Source: Grammothele lineata (lineage: Eukaryota; Basidiomycota; Agaricomycetes; Polyporales; Polyporaceae). Taken from it: a DNA stretch of 64,000 nt. The position numbers and the translations under genes were made by a program. Positions 36,875 to 45,977 of the stretch are shown one piece after another (position 1 is the stretch's first letter; each line of letters begins with the position of its first letter). Location: the NCBI GenBank assembly GCA_002150815.3, contig NDFF03000001.1, forward strand, positions 248,001-312,000, read 5' to 3'. The notes beneath the pieces are model-generated. The model did not search any database and was not told the origin of the DNA. It saw only the letters and a list, made by a program, of their open reading frames with translations.

Positions 36875-37477
36875 ATGTGTCATTGGCGTCGGTCCGTCGT
36901 CTCTCCTTCCGCCACCACAGCAACCCGCGTTCGCTGACGGCACCCCTGCTACACAGCGTTCGCAATAACTACAAGCGCTGCGGACATTACGTCGACCTGG
37001 TTCGTGACCCCTTTATTATCTTCTTCCCCGTCTCGCGCCATCCTAACGACGTATGTCCAGCCCGACGAGATGGTGCGCGTTCCTGCTGCCTAGTTGCCTG
37101 CAGATCCCAATTCAGTTCCTCCGGCGCTGGCGCTTAGATTCAGTGTGACGATCGCTTTTGCAAGTTCAGCACGTCGCATCCCAGGAACTGCGTCCCGCCC
37201 CGCTGCACCGAGACTTGCTGGCAATAGTAAGTCCGCCACACCCCTAGCCCCCGCACTTGCGTCGGCGGGCGTCTGGGCTTGCGTCCGCACTGTTTGCTCA
37301 CCGTGCGCTGCTGTTCCATTGCGTGCCTCTCTTATCAGCCGCCAGTTCCCCCAGCAGTACAGTGCGTTCGCTTTCTCCGCGGCTATTGCGTGTCGTGATC
37401 TGCCGCTGAGCATATGACTCATAGACCCCGTCATCGATACGTTCTGCCCTGTTTGCGTCCAGCGCGGTCGCTCGTAG
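36875..37477 (+). CDS. Small cysteine-rich six-exon protein
   Basis: A gene of about 78 residues assembled from six tiny exons: 36875-36891, 36957-36999, 37061-37078, 37144-37226, 37339-37361 and 37425-37477. Every join keeps phase and every intron has GT..AG ends (65, 61, 65, 112 and 63 nt). The product begins MCHWRRVRNNYKRCGHYVDL and continues PDEMVR, CDDRFCKFSTSHPRNC, CWQYRQFPQQY and a terminal FCPVC motif before QRGRS. Cys/His pairs (RCGHY, CDDRFC, FCPVC) suggest a small metal-binding fold. From memory, similar MCHWRR..CGHY..PDE..FCKFS proteins are found in Agaricomycetes, without known function. No secretion signal is seen. A TATA box and leader stand upstream. The individual donors GTCCGT, GTTCGT and GTTCCT are not strong, so RNA support is desirable. 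Confidence 0.72.
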
Positions 37478-39873
37478 ATGCCTAGATACCTAGATTTTCC
37501 CTCCTCGCAAGCTCGCCGTGTCCAGAGACCCGCATCCGCATACAGCTGTACCATGACTATTCGCGCTCATCTACCCGTAATATCCTTCTCATTGCTATAT
37601 TGCTGCGCTCAAGATGCTGTTCATAATTTACTGTACTGTGCTTACTTTTCCGCTACGCCCTCCCCTCACCCCTATGTAATATTCCCCGTATGTTATGGTT
37701 GCTATCGCGATACAACAATTGAACCTTGTTGGCTACATCTCGGATTATGACCGCAGTGCGAGATGCTTAATAGACTGCACCGCGCCATGTCTCCAGAATT
37801 AACGATGAAAGAAGCACACCGCATCCTCGCGTTGGCCGGTCCAAATTGGGGACGATCCACGCCACAGCGCGAGCGCCTGGGTGCACGCCGCTCGCAAACG
37901 GCCTCTGCGCAGTGCCCACGGAGCATGCACGCGTGTGGCATCCACTGCGCGCCGTCCGTCCTGCCCGTTCCGGGCAGCGATAACTAGCTCCCCGTTTATA
38001 GCACCCGTGCGAATGCCGCTGCGTGGAACAGACGAGGGGGTGGGAGATGAACAGGGCCCGAGAGGCGTTGATGGATGCACGGCGGGCCGCACACGGGCTG
38101 CTCAACGATCTGTGGCCAAGGCAAGTCCGAGAGCACGCGAGAGATCCGCTCGAGCGGCGGGGGGCGTGATGCGCGGCGCGAGAAGGAGGGCGAAGGAAGA
38201 CGCGCAATCACGAAGGAGCGCGACTGTGCGAGCGTCGCAGGAGAGCTGACGTTGCAGAACTTCGGTAGCTTGGGAGCTCGAGCGCGTGAGCAGGGTAGCT
38301 AGGCAGTGCCGCAGGCAGGCGCAAGACGCGAGGCGCGGAGCGTGAACGTGAGGATAGCGGCCAGATAGCGGCGGTTGGGCCGCCGAAAGGAATCTGGGCG
38401 GCCTGCGGCCGGATTGGCGTTCGAACACGTGTGTCGAACGATGTTCCGGGGCACGTCTTGCGAAGCAAGCTGACTCCGGCGCTCATCGTCGCTCAAGCTC
38501 GACGTGCGCCTTGTACCTGATGAGCGGGAGAGTCTGCAGGGTCTTGGTGTAGTTGCTGAAGTCGGGACCACATCGTCGTCCAGGCTGAGAGACCGGCCAG
38601 AACGGCCAAAGCGGGGGAGCAACGAAGACATGCGAGCAGTCAGTCACATTATCGTATCGGGAAGCATGCTGGGCCCCTCGCCGAGGCTTATCGCCGTTTT
38701 TCCCGGGATCTCCCACCATGCTACAGCTCAGGGGAAGTAGGATTGGCACCACTCGCCGCTTTATTCCGACATCCGCGAAGCTCGAGGACGCGATCCGACA
38801 GCCCCGGCCGCAAGGCCGTCCTGTTGGATAGGGAAACATTTGCGAAAATCCCGCTTTGCGTCAGATGACTAGGTAGATAACAACAACAGCTCCGGAGCAC
38901 GGGCTTACGTGCAGGACGAAGGATGATACACACCAATGGAAGAGTGGCGGAAGGAGCGTGTTCTGCAGTCATCAGATCATGGGCGTGCGTGATATCACAA
39001 GCCGAATCGAGCACACCTTCATATATGGCAAGCATTAAATCCTGTTCCCCTGACGGCCTCACGGTTCGTCATCGTCCTATACGCGCGCCCGGCGTACACG
39101 GCAGAACAGCCGCACACACTGAAGCTCAGAGAAGGTTATGGGCCGCCGGTGGACCGTAATAGCCGTCCCAGATATTTCCAGAGAGAGCAAGAGGCGAGCC
39201 GGTACAGCTACAGAGAGGAGGGAGGATCTCTATCCGTGGCCACGGCGCCTGGAAAACTGCGGGTAAGCTTGTGCGCATGAACGTTCGCCTGTGGAGTTAT
39301 CGATGACAACATACCGGCAGACTGGGAGCTGAGCGAGCTGAGCGGGTCTAGGCTCCGCTGGATCCGAGCTTCCCCATGTAGCGATCTATTTCGTGGGCCG
39401 CAACGGACGTCGTGTCGTACGGTTCCCACATGTATGTTTCGGGAGGCAATGACACCCTCACAAGACGGCCTTGCGTCTGCGTCGCGTGAGCGAGGAGCGG
39501 GTGCTTCTGGGCCGGATCGGGAGATTTGGACGAGTCGTGGTGTGGCTCGGGGAAGACGCAACGCGGGCGAGGGTGGCCTGAGCTCCGACGCGAGGCAGAG
39601 AGGCAGGACGGTTTCCGAGAAAGGCAGGCAAGTTTGAGTGCGACAAGTGGCACGTGGCCGACTGGACGCGCGCTTCGATGAAGATCGCGACGCGAGCAGC
39701 CAGGCGCCGGTCGCTGAGCGTGAAACGCCCGCTCTACAGCCGCCCAGCATTCCCAAGCAGGAGGTCTGAGCCTAAGCCTGCGCACAGAGATCTGCTCGCG
39801 CCCGTTGTGGTTCCCGCCCTCACCTCTAAGCTTCATTCTCCGACGATTGCCTCCGCCGACACGACCCGCGACA
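37478..39873. other. Intergenic region with unassigned coding-like fragments
   Basis: About 2.4 kb without a recognised gene. On the minus strand several short stretches look protein-like: LVRVSLPPETYMWEPYDTTS near 39470-39400, LAIYEGVLDSACDITHAHDL near 39030-38960, and DFSNYTKTLQTLPLIRYKAH near 38560-38500. They are in different frames and I could not chain them with splice sites into one model. The right end is the POP4 promoter. Confidence 0.35.
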
Positions 39874-40967
39874 ATGTCCTTTGTGCACCATCGCGCAGCA
39901 CAAGAGGGCCACAGGGACCTCTACGCTCCCCTGCCGCTCATCAACGCAAGTCCCATGCTTGTCCACGCTCTTGCCGAATCCCCGCTCACCCCGCAGAGCC
40001 AGAACGAACGCATCCGACTCGACTCAACAACCCCCTTTCTTCCCGCTTACGTCAAGCGCAACCTCACAGCCTCCTCCGATCCTGCCCACACCTATGTCAG
40101 TCGCGTTCAGGGCAAGCAGATCCTCCTCGAGAACCCTGCGCGCGAGAGCCGCGCGAAGAAGGAGCGCGAGCAGAAGCGTTCCGCTCGCGCCGCCGCCCGC
40201 CGTGCTGCGGGACCCGGCGCGTCCAACAAGGCGGAAAGCTCGCAGGGCGGCAGGAAACGCGGCGCGTGGAAGCTGCCGAAGGAGGAGACAAGGTGCGGAA
40301 CCGGTACCGTTCGGGACGCCGCGCGCGAGAGACCGGCTGGTAGCTGACGGCGGGCGCAAGGTTTCAATTGTTCCTCCCCCTGCACTCCCTATGGCTGGGG
40401 TACATGTCTGAACTGCTCGCCCTATCGCCCGCGCCTGCAGCGAGCCATCGCGCGGACCCCGCGACCGCTATGCCCAGCGCCGCGGGCATGCACGCTAAGC
40501 TCATCAAGGCGGACTTCCATGGTTCAATAATGACTGGTGCGCACTCGGCCGCGTGCCGTTTTATTACGTGCGCCTGACAGCTTCTTCCTCGGACGTCAGT
40601 GCGCCAGAGCAAGAACCCTTGCCTCGTCGGCCTGTCCGGCATAGTTGTGCACGAAACGGAGAACGCGTTCAAGGTGATCACCCGAAAAGACGCCCTCAAA
40701 AGTTCGGCACCTTCTCCGCGCTTCTCCACGCCCCATGCGCTGACACAATCGACTCCGACAGTGATTCCAAAACAGAACACCATCTTCGTGTTCGCCGTCC
40801 CACTCTACGCTACTGCGGCGCTGCCTCCCGTAGAGGCTGGAGACACCCTGAAGACGATCCTTGACATGCCTCACGTCGAGTTCGAACTCTATGGAAATCA
40901 CTTCTGTTTCCGCGCCGCAGAACGTGCCGGACGGAAGTTCAAACACAAGGAGACGATAGAGCTGTAA
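39874..40967 (+). CDS. POP4: Ribonuclease P/MRP protein subunit POP4 (Rpp29)
   Basis: Protein subunit shared by RNase P (tRNA 5' processing) and RNase MRP (rRNA processing). Start ATG at 39874 (MSFVHHRAAQEGHRDLYAPL), exons 39874-40292, 40361-40536 and 40600-40967. The N-terminal half is basic and Arg/Lys/Ala-rich (about residues 85-135). The conserved Sm-like POP4 fold begins at LPLHSLWLGYMSELL and includes HAKLIKADFHGSIMTV, NPCLVGLSGIVVHETENAFK, VITRKDALK and IPKQNTIFVFAVPL, ending KHKETIEL. Read this way the product is 320 residues. A further segment (40702-40761, exactly 60 nt, GT..AG, with a CTGACA branch-like site) could be removed without breaking the frame, giving 300 residues and bringing DALK next to IPKQ as in homologues. 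Confidence 0.92.
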
Positions 40968-41287
40968 CCCTCGATTCCTCCCACGACGGACGCCACAAGG
41001 TCGACCCCCACACGACGCTACCACTCCGCCGCCACCACTCCGCACGCAGTGTCGGACGCAGCATGCCCGATCACATATTGTTCTTCTAGTGCCGCGGCAT
41101 GTATAATCGAAGTAGATCAAGTTATTGTACAGTATGACGGTATGATACAGCTCCTTTGCACGATAACAAAACGATCAGCACGCGTCCCTTGGACGTCACG
41201 ATAGCTTCCTTGCAAGCAAAACACCCCCCGCGCCGCCCCCTGTGCAGGCCCGAGGTCTTAAGCGGCGCATACACGAGCGAGTACACA
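40968..41287. other. Convergent 3' region, POP4 / cyclin
   Basis: 320 bases between two converging stop codons. No coding content beyond antisense frames. Confidence 0.45.
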
Positions 41288-42753
41288 TTACGCCGGATGC
41301 GCGGACTCTGCGACCGGCCTCCACGGGGCCGAGGCAAGCTTCTCCGGGGAACCCGCCCCGAGAACCGCCCCTTGCGGACTCGCGCCCTGCTCAGGGGTGA
41401 GCGGGACGGGCGGGCGCTGTGCGGGAATTGGCATCGCAGCGACCTGCGCGAAGGGCTTGTAGAGCTGCTCTCGGCGGGCCGCCTTCTGCGGAGGGGGTAT
41501 CTGCGTGCGGCACGTATCAGAGTTTGAAGCAAGACACTGGCGCGGAGGGGGCGCGCCACAAACGTGTGTTCGGGATACGTACGGACGCCACACTGGTAAG
41601 CCAGTCGCTGGAACCCTGTAGTTCTTGAGCACCATAATACTCCAGCAGGATGCTCAGCGCATCTAGAGAGGCGAAGACCATTGGGACGATGGAGACGAGC
41701 AGACGGTCAGTGAAGAGTGGCGGCAAATCGCAGACAGGACAGACCTGCGACATTCGCTAGCTCTGACTCGTTGAGCTTGAAGAAGTCGATGGCATGCTGA
41801 CTGGCGCCGTTGGGCGACGTTTTATGTGAGGGAGGGGTGGGTAGCCGCACGGGGATACGCGCATCAAGCGAGGCTGACTGTGGGCCTTCGACAATATGTT
41901 CAGCGAGGAGATAGCATGCAGCGGCTATGATTTGTGGGGAGTAAAGGACGCAAAGGGGGGTACGGAAACTGTAGGAAATACAAGCTTTGCGGTCAATAGA
42001 TGATAGCGGGTCATCGGCAACGTTTGAACTTACGAGTCATTGGCGATCGACCACGCACACTCTTGGATATGAGGATCGGCCGGCCGGGTAGTGTACAAGT
42101 TTACGAGGTGCGCATGAGGATTATCGACAACGAATTCGAAACAAAGACCCTCCAGGAGGACTTCCTCGGTCAGTAAAATGCTCGTCTGGCATTCCTCCAC
42201 TTCCTGTCGAAAGGTATCCTGTTAGCGCATAATTTTGTACGTCACACCGTGCGGCACACCTTGCTGTCGTCTGGAATCTTGCCGATCTCTATTTTGGACA
42301 CCTTCGAACAAAATACCTTGGCAACGTCACGTAGCTTTCGCCCGCATTCTTCCGTCTTGGTGGCAAGGAAGATACACGACGCAGCCACGTCCTTGGGGCG
42401 GTCGAAGTGTTAGTAAAGCGCCATATATCAACCTGCGAAGGGCCTAACTTGTCTGTGATAGTCTTCCATGGAGTAGCGCATGTAGAAACGATGGAACCAC
42501 GTAGCAGCTGTGTACATAGCGGCAGATGGCCTGTCATCCGACTGTTTAGTATCATACGGTGCGTGGAGGATAGCAAAACCTACAGTACGAGAGATACTCC
42601 AAGGCGGTACAGGAATTCTACGCCTCTACTTCTGTCATAAAGTTCTTTCTCAAGGGGAATATCTGATGTCAAACGACTGGGCGTTTGATGCAATGCTGAT
42701 ATTGGAAAGAGCCATTGTGATGCAGATGACGAGAGTAGACTGGTGGAGCTCAT
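41288..42753 (-). CDS. Cyclin of a transcriptional CDK (Ctk2 / cyclin K type)
   Basis: Regulatory subunit expected to pair with a Ctk1/CDK9/CDK12-like kinase that phosphorylates the RNA polymerase II tail. Start ATG at 42753; exon 1 holds SQWLFPISALHQTPSRLTSD, matching the W.f....l..TPS opening of cyclin K/T. The first cyclin box spans several exons: YTAATWFHRFYMRYSMEDYH, DVAASCIFLATKTEECGRKL, and EECQTSILLTEEVLLEGLCF joined to EFVVDNPHAHLV. The second box contains ECAWSIANDSFRTPLCVLYS and PQIIAAACYLLAEHIV. The tail is Pro-rich (IPPPQKAARREQLYKPFAQV). Introns have canonical ends, for example GTTAGG..CCAAG, GTAAGT..CTACAG and GTTCCA..CGCAG. The exact choice between Ctk2 and the P-TEFb cyclin Pch1/CycT cannot be made from sequence alone. 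Confidence 0.9.
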
Positions 42754-42869
42754 GTCCGTCGCACGTCTTTTCCACCTAGGAAACTACAGCCAGAGGAAAT
42801 ACAACCAAGAGGAAGGGTACGCAAACTAGGAGGATGGACATCAGCGAAACGGTGAAAATCGGACGAAGG

Positions 42870-42897
42870 GTGACCACCAGTGACCACCAGTGACCGC
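42870..42897 (+). repeat. Short tandem repeat GTGACCACCA
   Basis: Two and a half copies of the 10-base unit GTGACCACCA stand in a row, followed by GTGACCGCGC. Related TGACC/GGTCA motifs recur 1.5 kb to the right. Confidence 0.7.
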
Positions 42898-42997
42898 GCA
42901 CGACGGGCCGGCGACCGTCGCACGATAGCCGCCCGTCGCGCAGGTCGGGCAGTGGTCATGCATGATCCTGTCCCTGTCCTCCGGACATCGTCACGGT

Positions 42998-43018
42998 CAT
43001 CTTACGTAGCGTAAGATG
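42998..43018. repeat. Perfect inverted repeat CATCTTACG-TAG-CGTAAGATG
   Basis: Nine-base arms separated by three bases form a perfect palindrome. It could be a protein-binding site or a small hairpin; it lies about 245 bases upstream of the cyclin ATG, which is read in the opposite direction. Confidence 0.75.
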
Positions 43019-43519
43019 TGGTATGATCTTGCATTTCATGCTCATGGTAATTACCGTCTCCTGTACGATCATCGTAGACATGTTCAGGATGAATAGAGTT
43101 GTAACAACACCGTGGAAAGCGGGGTTTGCAAGATCACACTCGATATCGATTAGTATATAGCGGCGAGTGCATCAGGAAAATCGCGCGCAAGACAAGTGAT
43201 ATTCGCTAGAGAGCTTTCCCTCAGCAAAAAAGCAGCCCTAGAGGCAAGCACTTTGCTTCAACTTGAATATTGGCGTACTTAGTGCGCCAGAGGCTGACTG
43301 TGGACACTGTCTCGAAGGCCTCCGCGAACGGTAGTGACGCGTATGCGATCAGGTGACTGACGTGCGTCGCGCGACGACAAGGGCGCGCGACGTCATCGCG
43401 TCATCGCGCCGTCGAATTGTCTTTACTCTCTCGCCTCTGCTCGATCTCTACCCCTGCCCGAGTTCTCCAGAACCCTCCACCCTGGCGTGCTGTCATGCTG
43501 TCAATCCGCACGTATGGGA

Positions 43520-43527
43520 TATATAAA
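43520..43527 (+). promoter_or_regulatory. TATA box (TATATAAA)
   Basis: A strong TATA match followed by a C/T-rich leader with CAACATCCATC, typical of transcribed fungal genes. It precedes the candidate spliced gene at 43645. Confidence 0.5.
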
Positions 43528-43644
43528 GACCACCATTCGGCCTCCTCTCTTTCTGTCCAACATCCATCTCCTCCCCTCTCCTGCAGCTTGCCCGCAATTC
43601 GCTCTCAGTCCGTCCTCGAGGTGAGTCCTTCCGTGTCATCGCTT

Positions 43645-44193
43645 ATGGGCAATCTTTCTTCTCAGAAGGCTTGTGGGCGCAAAGGTGCGTTTACTGTACC
43701 TTCTCTCAGTGGCGCATAGAGATACTGAAACTTCGTGCCTCCTGTGCGCCCGAGTCCGGCGGATCTGGACTCTACTGATCCTGTCTGTGAAGATTGCGAG
43801 CCATGCGTTGGGCTCATACATAAGGTGAGTTGACTATATGCGCATATATCCAGAGACTTACCTGTCCCCCCTTCACCCTATACCAACGGGCCACGGCTTG
43901 ATCCTCTAGGCTCGGCCCATCGCTCTGGTGTCCGCCCCTCGCGTGCTTCCTCCCAGGCTCAACCTCGGTGAGTGCGGCACATTTCCCGTTGCCTATGCCA
44001 CTCATAATAGCCCCTGACTCTTCTTCGCCTTCACCCGTACTCGAGCTACGAGTAATTCTACAGTGTGAAGGGTCTCCCTCCATTGCGCGCATGCAACCCC
44101 GAAGCCGCCATCCATGCTATGGTCATACAGTCCCAAAGGTATGTCGTGCTCTGTCGTCGTCGTCTTCTCTAGGGGTGTGCGTCACAATATTAG
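43645..44193 (+). CDS. Candidate small spliced cysteine-containing gene or spliced RNA
   Basis: Downstream of a good TATA box and leader lies a run of canonical splice sites. From DPVCEDCEPCVGLIHK (about 43777-43813), removing introns GTGAGT..CTCTAG, GTGAGT..ATAATAG and GTATGT..CTCTAG keeps one frame open through ARPIALVSAPRVLPPRLNL, SSSPSPVLELRVILQCEGSP and RSRHPCYGHTVPK to a stop at 44191-44193. The 5' part is unsolved: the frame has a TGA just upstream of the first exon, and only weak acceptors (GAG or AAG) would connect the ATG at 43645. So this may be a real gene with an unusual first acceptor, a decayed gene, or a spliced non-coding RNA. Confidence 0.33.
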
Positions 44194-45977
44194 TGTAGTG
44201 TCTTATATACACCCTGTAATTCTCTCGCACACGGAAAATACGATCGTTTTTGTCGCAATATGAACCTGATGTGGCCCGCATGAACCGCCTATACAGTGGC
44301 CAGAATCGTACAATAAATAGTAATATATTATGGCTACAATGATCATGGGCCCTTATGTAGATGGTCATCTATGCACTGGCGCACGGTCGCACAGGATACA
44401 CAATGACCATCTCGCCCGCGCGTCATGATCTCAAATGATCATGGAACGATAATGCCCACCCTGGGAGGTGGTCATGCAGTGATCCTGCATGGTCGCGCGC
44501 TCGCTGAGCCATGATCGCGCGCTGTCATCCGGCCCGCGTCGCATGACCACGCATGACCGCTGGGGGACGGCTGATGACCATCAGGCTTGGTGGAGGATAT
44601 TGCATTACGGGACAAGAGCTTACTGGACGGAGAATGATATTACATGACATTGCGAGGTCGCGTTTGCCACCACTTTGCTGATGGAGGTTTGGAAAGACGC
44701 GTTCCGTCACGTCGCGTGTTTCGCTCGTCACAGTGGAGTGCCTTATTAGCGCTCACCACGGGTTATCGAACGGAGCGGCCCCCGGGTCCGAACGGACCGT
44801 CGAGTAGAGCGAATTCCGCTCTATGTACATAAACAGCCCCAGCCTGAGCGTCCGAGTCCAAGCCGATAGCCTTAGAACTTGTCGTCTTGAGGAGCAATGG
44901 AAGGAGAAAACTATTCTGACTTCTAAGCTTACGGGTGAACAGTGTGGATGTGTCTACACTCGGTGTGTTGAACCCGGAAACGCGCGAGGCCGTAGTGACT
45001 TGAAGATGCGCGCAAAACAGTGATGAACTTCAGCCTCCTACACTTCATTTGCCAGCTCGTGATGCGCGTAAAGGGCGCGAGCACAAGGCGACAACTCACC
45101 CGCTGTAGAGCTAAGTTAGTAGGCCGCTCACATATCGATGCCTACACTGGCAGAGTTTGGTAGAGGCTAACCACCACCGTCCTTAAGCTAGGCTGTAGTA
45201 AGAAGCCCGTTATTCCATGGGCTTTTTCTACACACCCGATCTCCATTGACCGCCTACTACGATGGTGAACACCTTCCCTTCACTAGTCTTGCCATCTCGC
45301 GCTCATGTAGACGACAACAGGAAGGGCGACTACGATGTTCACGCCTCACATAAAGGACATGTCAAGAGCGTGGCATATCCCTCCAAAGGCTTCTGGGGAA
45401 TTAACGGTCGAATGACAACACTGAAGAGTAGTGGCCCCATTGGCAACCGTCGACTCAAACGATCCACAAACGGGCACCCGAGGAAGGAGGGACCTATGTA
45501 CGTAGTTTAAGTCTGACGAGACGTTCCGGTGCAAAGCTCCACCTGGGCAGCTACTTACTCCGAATACGGTGTCTTCGGATCTCTGGGTGAGGAAAACAAT
45601 TTGCATTTGAACATCACCCCGAGAGAACGAGTGCCGTGGTATCTGGGTCTAGTCGTCTTCCCATCTGGTGTTGGCGCAGGTCTTTCCGTTATCCTTTGAA
45701 TCAGTACCGGATACTAGTAATGCGTTGGAACACGAGATCTGGGAAATCGACATGCGCTTGATCGAAAGTCGATTCCTTCAGCTTGTTTCAATTCGCTGTA
45801 TCTCTGAAAATGTATGCAAAGGTGATATCGAAAGCACGCCGTCTATTAGCAAACTAAGCGAGAAAGCGACGCATACAAAGCAAGAAACACGATTAACGCG
45901 AGAGCTAGACGACGAAACCGTGATAAGTCCGTAAAAACATCAACCACACCTACTCAATACGCCAACACTCAGCTTCC
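44194..45977. other. Intergenic region, repeat-rich on the left
   Basis: About 1.8 kb. Bases 44340-44590 are unusually dense in TGATCA/ATGATC and TGACC/GGTCA motifs in both orientations. A short hairpin AAGCCC..GGGCTT lies near 45200-45227. The plus frame at 45262-45510 and the minus frame at 45346-45606 show no recognisable motif. The right end is the 3' side of the following minus-strand gene. Confidence 0.4.
44340..44590. repeat. Cluster of ATGATC / TGACC motifs
   Basis: Within 250 bases the hexamer-like cores TGATCA, ATGATC, TGACCA and GGTCAT occur more than a dozen times in both orientations, among them ATGATCATGG twice. The stretch is non-coding. It could be a degraded repeat or a binding-site array. 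Confidence 0.5.

Larger units (their letters stand above)
42754..43644. other. Intergenic region with short repeats and a palindrome
   Basis: Holds the cyclin promoter on the left, a short tandem repeat at about 42870-42897, a perfect 9-bp inverted repeat at 42998-43018, GACGTCA-like sites near 43390 and a TATA box at 43520. No coding exon is supported. Confidence 0.45.

Noticed and set aside
39654..40343. 229-codon plus-strand open frame
   Set aside because: Alternative-frame shadow of POP4 exon 1 with Arg/Ser/Pro-rich composition.
45195..45230. AAGCCC..GGGCTTTTTC hairpin resembling a bacterial terminator
   Set aside because: In a fungal nuclear genome this has no expected terminator role and the arms are only six bases.
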